Source: Flavobacterium sp. 9AF (GTDB lineage: Bacteria > Bacteroidota > Bacteroidia > Flavobacteriales > Flavobacteriaceae). Taken from it: a stretch of DNA of 64,000 nt. Made by a program: the position numbers and the translations under genes. Numbering within the stretch: the stretch's first letter is position 1; each line of letters starts with the position of its first letter. Below the pieces are notes generated by a model, which was not told the origin of the DNA, searched no databases, and saw only the letters and a program-made list of their open reading frames with translations. The stretch covers positions 635,173 to 699,172 of the forward strand of contig NZ_LR733556.1 in NCBI RefSeq assembly GCF_902506265.1. Direction: 5' to 3'. Shown here in pieces: positions 56,801-64,000 of this stretch.

Positions 56801-59570
56801 AGCTAATAAGAACTCTCTGGAGGCTCGAGTTAATTATATAAAAGAAATATATAAGGATAAAATAGCAGCAAATAATTTATGCTACGAAGTACTGAATAAA
56901 GATTTTAGTGCATTTGCATACCGAAAAAGCGAATTAGAATTTTTACATAAAGAAATATTTCAAACCAATACATATTTATCAAATATAACAATTAACCATG
57001 GAGACACTATATTTGATGTTGGGGCAAATATTGGAATTGCGTCACTGTTTTTTGCAAATCAAGCAGATAATCTTACTATATACAGTTTTGAGCCAATCGA
57101 CCAGCTATTTGATGTTTTAAACATGAATTTATTTATTCATTCTGATAAAGCATGTTTTAAAAATCTCAATTATGGAATTGGGGATAAAAATGAAGATAAT
57201 GTAACTTTCTCATTTTGTAGAAATAATACAGTTATATCAACTCAATATCCAAATTTAGAAGAAGATAGTGAATTGTTGTCTAGCTATTTAGGAAACGTAA
57301 ATCCTTTAGCAGATAATAAACAATTAGTAGATTTTATTATTGATTCTCAAGAAGAGGTTTTATGCCAAATACGCACTATTTCAACAATTATTGAAGAGGA
57401 GCAAATAGATAAAATAGATTTACTTAAAATTGATGTTGAAAAAGCTGAATTAGATGTTATTAATGGGATTCAAGAAAAAGATTGGAATAAAATAAAACAA
57501 ATTATAATAGAGGTTCACGACAAAGAAAATCGTCTTGAATTTATAAAATCTACTCTTTTAGAAAAGGGTTATTCTGTAAAGATTGAGCAAGAAATGGATT
57601 TGCAAAATTCTAGACTTTATATTATCTATGGTACTAGATTATCTATCGATACCATTTCAAATAAAAAAACTAATAATAAGTTAACCAATAATAATCTGGT
57701 CTATGAAACATTAGAAAAGTATAAATCATATGATCCTAAGATAATTATAAGTCCTGAAATAGTACTAAGTTATCTCAAAGTAGTTTTGCCAGATTATATG
57801 ATGCCGACCAGCTTAGTTGAGTTAGAAAAATTTCCATTAACCCCAAATGGTAAAATTGATAGAAATGAATTGTCAAAAATGGAAGGGGAAGATTTGATAA
57901 AAAATGAATATGTTGCTCCAATTAACGAAATCCAATGCAAGTTAGTTGAGATTTGGCAAGAAATATTGGGTATAGAGGAGATTGGAATTAAAGATGATTT
58001 TTTTGCATTAGGCGGACATTCATTAATTGGAATGCAAATTATATTTAGAATACAGAAAAAAATAACAGAAGATGTGACAATTAAAGATTTATTTGTAAAT
58101 CCAACCATAGAGTTGCTTTCTAAAGTTATAGAAGAAAAAAATATAAACGATAATCGTATTAAAGAATTAAAAGAGATTAGTCCTAAAGATAATATAGGAG
58201 AAGAACTACATGAAGTTTTGTATAATCAAAAATGGAGGTTTAAAGAATATGAATTAGGTATATACACAGCAAAAAACACAGTAATTAAAACAGAACTTTA
58301 TAATGTTGATGAAAAAGCTCTATCTAAAACGTTAGAAAGTTTAGTTTTAAGACATGAAAATTTAAGAACATTATTTTGTCGTCGTGGAGAAGATGTTTTT
58401 CAAAGAATATATGAGATAGATAATTTTCCAAATAGTCTTAAATTAATTGATATAAGTGAAAGTAAACAAAAAGATGAAGAAATGGCGTCACTTGTGGACA
58501 CAATTTCAAATCATTTGTTTGATTTTAGTACTGAACAATCTTTTTCATGTAATTTAATTAAATATGAAGAAGGTAAGTACCTGTTTATTTTTGTTGTGGA
58601 CCATATCATTTGTGATGCTACAGCAATCAAAATATTAGTAGATGAGCTGTATTTAATTTACAATGCTTATAAAGATAATAATGAAAACCCGTTAAAACCT
58701 CTTGAATTACAATTTAAAGACTATGTTAAATATCATAATGAGCATTATAAGGGTGATAAATTAAGTATGCACAAATCGCATTTCATAAATCTTTTAAAGA
58801 ATACTCCTGCTAAATTAAATCTTAAAGAGAAATATTTAGATAATGTATTATTGTTAAATAGTGGGGAAGATGTTCTAAATGAATCGGATATTTTCAAAAA
58901 GCATAAAAAAGATAATTTGAATGTTTCAAGAAATGAAATAACAAATGGTGCGTCTTATAAGTTCGTAATATCTGAGGAGATCTTAAACGACATTAAAAGA
59001 GCATCTTCTGAATATAAAGTAAGCTTATTTAATTTTATTTTCACTAGTTATAGCGTTTTTTTATCAAGAATATGCAATCAGAATGATTTTGTAATTTTGT
59101 CTCCAATATCAACTAGAAGTAATGAAGATTTTTCAAAAATAGTTGGATGGTTAATTGGGAATTTGTTAGTTAGGATTAAAGTTGATTATGAAAAAGATTT
59201 TCAGAGTTCATTAATGTTATGCAAAGATCAGCTCATAGAAGCGATGGATCATATTTATTACCAAAACTATGTTGAAGATGTAAATGTCTCATGGAATGAT
59301 TTAATGTCAGCAATGATTAATGTTATTGCAGACGTTTATAATGAAAGAGATATTAGTGAGGCAAAGTCTTCCCATAGCAACCTGAGTCATCATATACATT
59401 TTAACTTATCATTTACACTTGAAATATATAAAAATGGAATTGCTGTTAATTGTAAGTATAGAAAAGATTTTATAAATCCCTTATTGATTGAGCTAATTTG
59501 TGAAGATTTTATTGAGGTTTTACGAATTGCTAGTAGCTCTCAAAATATTGAAATCAAAAATTGGGTTTAA
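53898..59570 (+). CDS. NRPS (C-A[Thr] with inserted FkbM methyltransferase-PCP-terminal C)
   Basis: An 1890-residue synthetase. TubC-like docking region about 1-55. C about 68-500 with HHTIGDG (H199-H200). A core about 525-930: D713 in FDFSVWE and code D-F-W-N-I-G-M-V-H-K, the standard threonine code (the usual YGPTE is MYGITE here). Residues about 1000-1250 are an FkbM-type methyltransferase (DVGANIG at 1040, KIDVEKAELD at 1176) lying between A8 and A10; A resumes with the Lys of NGK (K1319). PCP S1375 in GGHSL. The last 470 residues are a condensation-like domain with DHIICDA (H1569) in place of HHxxxDG. There is no TE domain. Release by this terminal C domain is inferred. The MFS gene begins at the next base. 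Confidence 0.93.
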   Translation: MIDLIKKLVKEEIYLKVEENELIVKFKGNSLSEHIIDEIKTNKQDLIKFLSNNEENYSIPISKVQENYDLTSSQKRLWILSQFEGGSLAYNISNVFVLKGDFSFVNLETAFKTVIQRHDSLRTSFKKDDKGDIKQFILDYSRIDFHVDFQDISVSGASFAKKIIEEEFRNQFDLTQAPLVRAKIIKLSNIEHILAITIHHTIGDGFSLDILTKEIIQIYNALINNSKISLPALKIQYKDYAQWLKSDIVLERLEKQKTFWLKEFEGELPILNLPSFKKRPIIQSYNGETISHTFDQNFSKKVKKFASQHDATLFMLLMSGVNTLLHRYTGQNDIIIGTPIAGREHVDLQNQVGLYINTLAIRTRFKEEITFSNLLKYQKETLLGAYENSDYPLNDLINQLKFKRDASRSALFDVMVVLQTQQGIVNLVNHDLKGLKIAPYEDIIKEASPFDLTFSFSMIEDELQLHLKYNTDIYDFFWIERMITHFQNLLSKAIDQPEKAIDEIDYLEEYEKHQILNLFNEQNVSYPKDKTIIDLFEEQVEKTPNNIALVFEEKKFSYLEINQMANQLGDYLRTNYDVQPDDLVGIKLDRSEKMIFSILGVLKSGAAYVPIDSSYPKERIDYIVRDSDSKVIINDAELEFFYENQQKYSKLNLEKIAKPNSLAYVIYTSGTTGNPKGTLLEHKNVVRLFFNEKPLFDFKETDVWTMFHSYSFDFSVWEIFGALLYGGKLLIIPKSIAQDTPAFIELLYDQSVTILNQTPSAFYNLIEFEKRKEKREFKLRYIIFGGEALNPLLLSDWFKRYSKIKLINMYGITETTVHVTYKEIKESEIECEQSNIGKAIPTSSCLIMDSSKHLVPIGVVGKIYVSGDGLARGYLNRPDLTAEKFINNPFQSDTKVYNTGDLGRWLPDGNIEFLGREDHQVKIRGHRVELGEVENVLSQISGVNQSCVLVRERHTDIGVNKYMVGYYTANKNSLEARVNYIKEIYKDKIAANNLCYEVLNKDFSAFAYRKSELEFLHKEIFQTNTYLSNITINHGDTIFDVGANIGIASLFFANQADNLTIYSFEPIDQLFDVLNMNLFIHSDKACFKNLNYGIGDKNEDNVTFSFCRNNTVISTQYPNLEEDSELLSSYLGNVNPLADNKQLVDFIIDSQEEVLCQIRTISTIIEEEQIDKIDLLKIDVEKAELDVINGIQEKDWNKIKQIIIEVHDKENRLEFIKSTLLEKGYSVKIEQEMDLQNSRLYIIYGTRLSIDTISNKKTNNKLTNNNLVYETLEKYKSYDPKIIISPEIVLSYLKVVLPDYMMPTSLVELEKFPLTPNGKIDRNELSKMEGEDLIKNEYVAPINEIQCKLVEIWQEILGIEEIGIKDDFFALGGHSLIGMQIIFRIQKKITEDVTIKDLFVNPTIELLSKVIEEKNINDNRIKELKEISPKDNIGEELHEVLYNQKWRFKEYELGIYTAKNTVIKTELYNVDEKALSKTLESLVLRHENLRTLFCRRGEDVFQRIYEIDNFPNSLKLIDISESKQKDEEMASLVDTISNHLFDFSTEQSFSCNLIKYEEGKYLFIFVVDHIICDATAIKILVDELYLIYNAYKDNNENPLKPLELQFKDYVKYHNEHYKGDKLSMHKSHFINLLKNTPAKLNLKEKYLDNVLLLNSGEDVLNESDIFKKHKKDNLNVSRNEITNGASYKFVISEEILNDIKRASSEYKVSLFNFIFTSYSVFLSRICNQNDFVILSPISTRSNEDFSKIVGWLIGNLLVRIKVDYEKDFQSSLMLCKDQLIEAMDHIYYQNYVEDVNVSWNDLMSAMINVIADVYNERDISEAKSSHSNLSHHIHFNLSFTLEIYKNGIAVNCKYRKDFINPLLIELICEDFIEVLRIASSSQNIEIKNWV

Positions 59571-60842
59571 ATGAAAAAGTTTTTATTATTATTATTATTG
59601 GTACTAATATCTTCATTTGGAAATGCATTAACAGGATTTACACTTGGAATTTGGACACTAAATCATACTACATCAACATTGTCTTATGCCTTAATTAGCT
59701 TTTCCGCAATTGCACCTCAAATACTATTAAGCCCTTTTATTGGAAGTTTTATAGATCGATGGAATAGAAAAATAATCATAATATTTGGGCAAGCGATTGC
59801 TGGTATAGGAACACTAATATTAATTTTTTTAGTAGATAATGATATATTATCCGATTGGTTCATCATTTTGATTGTTTTAGTAAAATCTATTTGTAACGGA
59901 TTTATTACTCAAGCATATTATGTTTCTACAAAATTTTTGGTTCCAAAAAAGCTCGCAAGGAAAGCTAAAAGCATTGAGCAGATTGGATTTGCCATTATCA
60001 GAATTTTGGCACCTATTATAGCACCTATAATGCTTGCTATTATAAGTTTAAAAGGATTATTGTACATAGATTTGTTAACCTATTTTATAACGGTATTTGT
60101 TTTCTTATTTTTTAATTTCGGAGAGAGTAGAGAAGAAATCAAGAGAGTTAACTTGTTTAAAGATTCAACAATTGTATTTTCTTATTTAAAAAGTGAAAAA
60201 GGTCTAGTTCGAATTTTAGGATACTATTTTATAACTAATTTACCTCTTGGTATGGCATCTGTAATGATTGCACCATTAGTCTTAGATTTTTCAAACGAAA
60301 TTACGTTAAGTGTAGTAATGTCAATTGGGGGTATTGGTCTTTTGTCTGGGGGCCTTTTTGCATCTTTTTATAAGGGAATAAAAAATCCTGTTGCTGCTGT
60401 TTTTAATCTGAATATTTTTATTGGTTTGGTGCTGTTTTCATGTGTTTTTTTATATATTAATTCAGTTTTGCTGAGCATTGTTGCTTTTGTTTTAGCATTT
60501 TCCATAACGATTATAAATGTGCTCATAAATTCATTTTGGCATGTTATAGTCCCACATGAACTTGATGGAAGAGTTATGGGATATAGAACGATTATTATGG
60601 GATCTGCTATTTTATTATCATACCTTTTAGGTGGAATTATAGTTGATTTTTTGATATTGCCAATTGTAAAATACTTTGATTTTAAACATCTGGCAAACAG
60701 CTTGCCAAATAAGACAATAGCAATTATGTTTCTATTTTCCTTATTAGGTGTTTTGAATACTTTGGTTTCTATTAAATATAGAAAAATTAAAAATATAGAA
60801 AAATTAGATAAATTATATATTGATTCATTAGAATCGATTTAG
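59571..60842 (+). CDS. MFS transporter
   Basis: A 423-residue major facilitator protein with about 12 membrane segments, starting KKFLLLLLLVLISSFGNALT. It has the loop-2 signature in a degenerate form (FIDRWNRKIIIIFG). It belongs to the MFS_3/EntS-like exporters often placed after NRPS genes. It starts on the base after the NRPS stop, so it is co-translated with the assembly line; it probably exports the product and may give self-protection. Its substrate is inferred from position only. Confidence 0.88.
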   Translation: MKKFLLLLLLVLISSFGNALTGFTLGIWTLNHTTSTLSYALISFSAIAPQILLSPFIGSFIDRWNRKIIIIFGQAIAGIGTLILIFLVDNDILSDWFIILIVLVKSICNGFITQAYYVSTKFLVPKKLARKAKSIEQIGFAIIRILAPIIAPIMLAIISLKGLLYIDLLTYFITVFVFLFFNFGESREEIKRVNLFKDSTIVFSYLKSEKGLVRILGYYFITNLPLGMASVMIAPLVLDFSNEITLSVVMSIGGIGLLSGGLFASFYKGIKNPVAAVFNLNIFIGLVLFSCVFLYINSVLLSIVAFVLAFSITIINVLINSFWHVIVPHELDGRVMGYRTIIMGSAILLSYLLGGIIVDFLILPIVKYFDFKHLANSLPNKTIAIMFLFSLLGVLNTLVSIKYRKIKNIEKLDKLYIDSLESI

Positions 60843-60990
60843 GAAATAAATGTGTTTTTTAAATTTATTATCTAGTAAAATTATACGATTAAAAATGACA
60901 CCAAGTTATTGCCTCATATGGGAATTACTTTTTTCTTTAGCATAGAAAAGAAAATATTCTATACCGTTGCATCTAAAAAATTAGAAATTA

Positions 60991-61731
60991 ATGATGAAAA
61001 GCCCAATAATTAAAATTATTGCATTGCCTTTTGCAGGAGGTAATGTATATTCATATCGAAGTTTTGAATTAAAGACCCCTTTAAATTATGAATGGATAAC
61101 AATTGAACTTCCTGGCAGAGGTAAAAGACTTAATCAGGATTTTATTAACGAATTCAGTCAACAAGTTTTAGATGTTTATAACCAAGTTGTTAATAGTATT
61201 GAAAATACAGATTACATTATTTACGGTCATAGCATGGGAGGACTTTTAGGGTATGAACTTGCAAAAATGCTTATTAAGAACAAAAAAAGATTACCACTGT
61301 TTTTGTATTTTACAGGCAGAAATTCTCCTTCTGTAGAATTTGAAAAAAAAATATCTAATTTGCCGATGGACGAATTTTGGAATGAAATATTTTTAATGGG
61401 AGGGATCTCAGATGAGATTATGAAAAATGAAGATCTCAAATTATTTTTTGAACCAATATTGAGGTCCGATTTTAGATCGATTGAAAATTATAAATACTTA
61501 GAAGATGTAGACAAAATGTCTTTACCGATTTTCTTAAGAATTGGAGATCAAGAAAAAATTAAGATGATTCAATTAAAAGATTGGCAAAATGAAACGACAA
61601 TACCCATAAATATACGTGTTTTGAATGGAAATCATTTTTTTATATTTAATAATTATCAGTTGATTTTAGATGAAATGGTAAGCTTAACTACAGATAAAAC
61701 AGTTTTGAAACATGTTTTAAGTCCTAAATAA
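60991..61731 (+). CDS. Type II thioesterase (second copy)
   Basis: A 246-residue stand-alone thioesterase of the same family as the one at 19981-20706: IIALPFAGGNVYSY, ELPGRGKRL, S81 in IIYGHSMGG, H in NGNHFFIF. The start is a double ATG at 60991. It ends the plus-strand unit, 148 nt after the MFS gene. Two type II enzymes in one cluster could serve different carrier domains (PKS against NRPS), or one may be a duplication. They share many blocks but differ clearly, so the duplication is not recent. Confidence 0.92.
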   Translation: MMKSPIIKIIALPFAGGNVYSYRSFELKTPLNYEWITIELPGRGKRLNQDFINEFSQQVLDVYNQVVNSIENTDYIIYGHSMGGLLGYELAKMLIKNKKRLPLFLYFTGRNSPSVEFEKKISNLPMDEFWNEIFLMGGISDEIMKNEDLKLFFEPILRSDFRSIENYKYLEDVDKMSLPIFLRIGDQEKIKMIQLKDWQNETTIPINIRVLNGNHFFIFNNYQLILDEMVSLTTDKTVLKHVLSPK

Positions 61732-62098
61732 AGCATAATCTAAATAATTTATTTTTCATTTACTCTATTTCTTTGCTTCAGCTTCAGTATCAATCGATAA
61801 ACCTATATCGAAAACTGAAGGTGAAAGCTCGCTTCAGGTCTTTCATAAAATTATTTCAAACCTTTTTAATTGATTTTAGGAATCGGAAAAATTACTGAAC
61901 CAATTAAATATTTCATCGAGTTCATTCAAAGAAGCAAATCTAAAACGGTATGAGTCAATGATTTTGTTATGTTATGTATTGAGTATTTTAAATTTTAAGT
62001 TAATAATGTTTGTTTGCGAAAGGGCCCATCCGGTACTCTTGAAACTATAGCTTTTTTATCTCGTAAATATCGTTTTTATCATAGTGTCAGAAATATAT
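61732..62098. other. Convergent gap with a hairpin
   Basis: Between two genes that end towards each other. A hairpin, CTTCAGT (61782-61788) and ACTGAAG (61814-61820) with an inner TCGAT/ATCGA pair, may act as a terminator, although no clear T-run follows. Otherwise nothing coding was seen in this stretch. Confidence 0.4.
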
Positions 62099-63043
62099 CT
62101 ATAACATAGAAACTAGGATTTTTCGTTCTCCTTGAAAAGGTTCTCTGCCATGAGCAATTAAAATATTATCAAGAATTAGTAAGTCACCTTTGTTCCACTT
62201 AAAATAAATACTATGTTTTTTTGTTACTTCTCTTATTTCATCAAAGTATTCTAAAGGAATCAAACTTCCATCACCAAAACATGCGTATTGAGGCATACTA
62301 AGTACATCATCTTCATAAAAATCCATAAGAGCTTCATATATTTCAGGGGGATTAGTTGAAGGGTGAAATTGATCAGCTTGATTAAACCAAACCCAATCTT
62401 TCGAAATATGATGTTGAAGTACAGCTTGTCTGTTTTGAATTAATTGTAAGTTATTATTGTTAAGCCATTTTATGTCAATTTGATTTAATTTGCAATGTTC
62501 TTCAACTTCATATTTGTTATTGGTTTCAAAAGTTTTTTGCCAAGAAATCCCAGCACCGATGCCATTATTAAGGTTTCTGATATATTTAACACCTTTATTT
62601 TTGAATTCGTTTAGCAATTTTTCAGAAAGATCATTATATATTTTTCTACTGTCAGCAATGACAGTGCTTCCTCCAATATGTGAAGGAATAGAGCAACTGA
62701 AAAATAAAAACTTAGGCCAGTTACTGGCATAAGATAGCTCATTATGAAGAGAAATAAATGACTCTGATGGATGTTCAGTCGATGTGTATACTTTATTGTG
62801 TAACTTCGTTCTGGGTGAGTTTCCACCAATATAATCTAAACTGTCACCAGGAAAATTAGAAGTACATTTCTCTAGAGAGATTTCATTATCAATGTCATAG
62901 CCTCTAAATAAAATTGCACCATTTGTATGAATTAATTTTAATATGATATCAATCTCATCTTTAATGATTTCTTGAAGATTTCTTTTGTCATTTTCTTTTT
63001 TATACCATATATAAGGTAAGTTTTCTTCTGTATTAGATAGCAT
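62099..63043 (-). CDS. TauD/SyrP-like Fe(II)/2-oxoglutarate dioxygenase
   Basis: A 314-residue non-haem iron hydroxylase of the TauD/SyrP group. The metal-binding triad is H100-x-E102 (LHNELSY) and H298 (ILIAHGREPFQGE); R307 is the probable 2-oxoglutarate ligand. SyrP and relatives beta-hydroxylate aspartate held on a carrier protein. Module 2 of the NRPS here carries an Asp code, so beta-hydroxy-Asp is a natural prediction. It is on the minus strand, convergent to the thioesterase, and follows the DUF6817-like gene by 18 nt. TauD members also act on free amino acids, so the substrate is inference. Confidence 0.88.
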   Translation of the reverse strand: MLSNTEENLPYIWYKKENDKRNLQEIIKDEIDIILKLIHTNGAILFRGYDIDNEISLEKCTSNFPGDSLDYIGGNSPRTKLHNKVYTSTEHPSESFISLHNELSYASNWPKFLFFSCSIPSHIGGSTVIADSRKIYNDLSEKLLNEFKNKGVKYIRNLNNGIGAGISWQKTFETNNKYEVEEHCKLNQIDIKWLNNNNLQLIQNRQAVLQHHISKDWVWFNQADQFHPSTNPPEIYEALMDFYEDDVLSMPQYACFGDGSLIPLEYFDEIREVTKKHSIYFKWNKGDLLILDNILIAHGREPFQGERKILVSML

Positions 63044-63061
63044 TTTAATATATTTATTTAG

Positions 63062-63616
63062 TTAGAAAAACAACCTTTTATTTCTGTATTGATCTACTAT
63101 TTTTTTTAATTCTTTTTGTGCAGGATTACTTAAGTGATTTTTTGCCTCCTGGGATATTCTATCGATGTATTTTAAAGCTCTTTTTTTTCCAAAAAAGAGA
63201 TGAGGGAATTGCTCAATTAAATTTGCAGCTTCTATTTCAATTAAAGATTTTAGAATTTCATTAGAAATTTTAACATTTTCATCTGTTATTCTATTGTATA
63301 ATTCTATATTCTCATTATCAATTTGTTGAAGAAATTTTCTATTTGTAACACAAAACAAATAGACTAACTCTTCAGAGTCTACTCCAATAATATCTTGAAC
63401 CATTACTCGTTTATCTAAATTAATAGATTTTTTCTTAAAAGATGAAGTGCCATATACACTGTGAAATAATCCAGCTAAACAAATCTCCTGAGGGTTGCCC
63501 CAATCGCTAAGAACTGTGTAAGTTCCCTTTAAGTGTGTTAATAGATTCCGGCTTGAATGAAAACTATTTTTAAATTTAAGAGTATCCAGTAAAGTAATAT
63601 ACTTTTGATCAATCAT
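63062..63616 (-). CDS. DUF6817-like (HD-fold) protein
   Basis: A 184-residue protein with a helical HD-type layout: NLLTHLKGTYTVLSDWGNPQ (H28), then LAGLFHSVYGT (H52), the style of the DUF6817 family. Proteins of this kind occur beside NRPS and dioxygenase genes; no reaction is established. It is the first gene of a minus-strand pair with the dioxygenase (18-nt gap), so the two are probably co-expressed and work on the same product. The rest of the protein is a mainly helical tail. Confidence 0.65.
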   Translation of the reverse strand: MIDQKYITLLDTLKFKNSFHSSRNLLTHLKGTYTVLSDWGNPQEICLAGLFHSVYGTSSFKKKSINLDKRVMVQDIIGVDSEELVYLFCVTNRKFLQQIDNENIELYNRITDENVKISNEILKSLIEIEAANLIEQFPHLFFGKKRALKYIDRISQEAKNHLSNPAQKELKKIVDQYRNKRLFF

Positions 63617-64000
63617 CGACTTTGTAATTAAGTATGGTTTATTAATCTCTTTTTATTTATATCAACTAATTACTTTTTCATTACGAAAAATTATTAAATG
63701 TCTAAATTATTTGGTTGCATCAAAACCTAAAACTTTATAATTGTAACCGTGAAAATATCCTTTTAAATCTTACATTCAATGGGCAAACAAAAGGTAATTT
63801 AATCACTCTATTTATTGCTTTTTTATTTAATATGTCTCGAAATTTTCGCAACTATCAATTATTACAATAGATATCTTACGCAAAAAATATTAGATACGTA
63901 ATTAAGAAAAAAACATAAAATGCTAATGTAAAAAAAATTAATTCATTATTAAAAAATAATTTTATATTTTAAACTGTACTTTTTTTGGAGAGCTTACATT
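63617..64000. other. Right-edge intergenic region
   Basis: About 385 nt of AT-rich DNA upstream of the minus-strand pair; it should contain their promoter. I find no clear TAnnTTTG with a well-placed TTG and no coding frame. The window ends here, so the right border of the cluster is not proven. Confidence 0.4.

Noticed and set aside
1..64000. CRISPR array or rRNA operon
   Set aside because: No regularly spaced short repeats and no rRNA-like stretch were seen; only the tRNA-like fragment at 5516 was found.

Overview
The window looks like a low-GC Bacteroidetes chromosome, most likely Flavobacterium or a close relative. The evidence is strongly AT-rich DNA, Bacteroidetes-type promoters (TTG, about 19 nt, then TAnnTTTG), RteC- and Bacteroides-type mobile-element genes, and few Shine-Dalgarno sites. 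This assignment is inferred from sequence style and family membership; no search was run.

Layout. (1) 1-5531 is the right end of an integrated element read on the minus strand: tyrosine integrase, an unknown 473-aa protein, two small helix-turn-helix proteins, a putative replication protein, an XRE regulator, and the start of an N6-adenine DNA methyltransferase that runs off the left edge. A short match to a tRNA 3' end beside the integrase is probably the attachment site. (2) 5796-6989 is a broken second tyrosine recombinase. (3) 7013-17673 is a redox and regulator region: HxlR, MarR-GNAT and AraC regulators with zinc-less MDR oxidoreductases, SDRs, an Old Yellow Enzyme, pirin, SnoaL-like, SRPBCC and esterase genes. 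Two scars that resemble the 3' end of an AraC gene flank an inner block. (4) 17759-19820 holds RteC plus a frameshifted HTH gene and a decayed ATPase gene, remnants of a conjugative element. (5) 19981-63616 is a hybrid PKS/NRPS biosynthetic cluster.

The cluster has five collinear assembly-line proteins: PKS (KS-AT-DH-ER-KR-ACP), PKS-NRPS (KS-AT-DH-KR-ACP-C-A-PCP), trimodular NRPS (three C-A-PCP modules), PKS (KS-AT-KR-ACP), and a last NRPS (C-A with an inserted methyltransferase, PCP, terminal C). Specificity codes read by eye are Gly (DILQMGMVWK), Ser (DVWHLSLVDK), Asp (DLTKIGHIGK), Ser (same code) and Thr (DFWNIGMVHK). The predicted chain is acyl/polyketide-Gly-Ser-Asp-Ser-ketide-Thr. A SyrP-like Fe(II)/2-oxoglutarate dioxygenase probably beta-hydroxylates the Asp, and an FkbM-type methyltransferase inside the Thr A domain probably methylates that residue. 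Release is probably by the terminal condensation-like domain, because there is no integrated thioesterase. An Sfp-type phosphopantetheinyl transferase, two stand-alone type II thioesterases at opposite ends, an MFS exporter, a DUF6817-like protein and an lgt gene complete the locus. I do not recognise the product. The most notable points are the 1,572-bp apparently identical duplication covering both Ser A domains, the FkbM-interrupted Thr module, the terminal C domain with an altered active-site motif, and lgt next to the cluster as a possible self-resistance or lipid-related gene.
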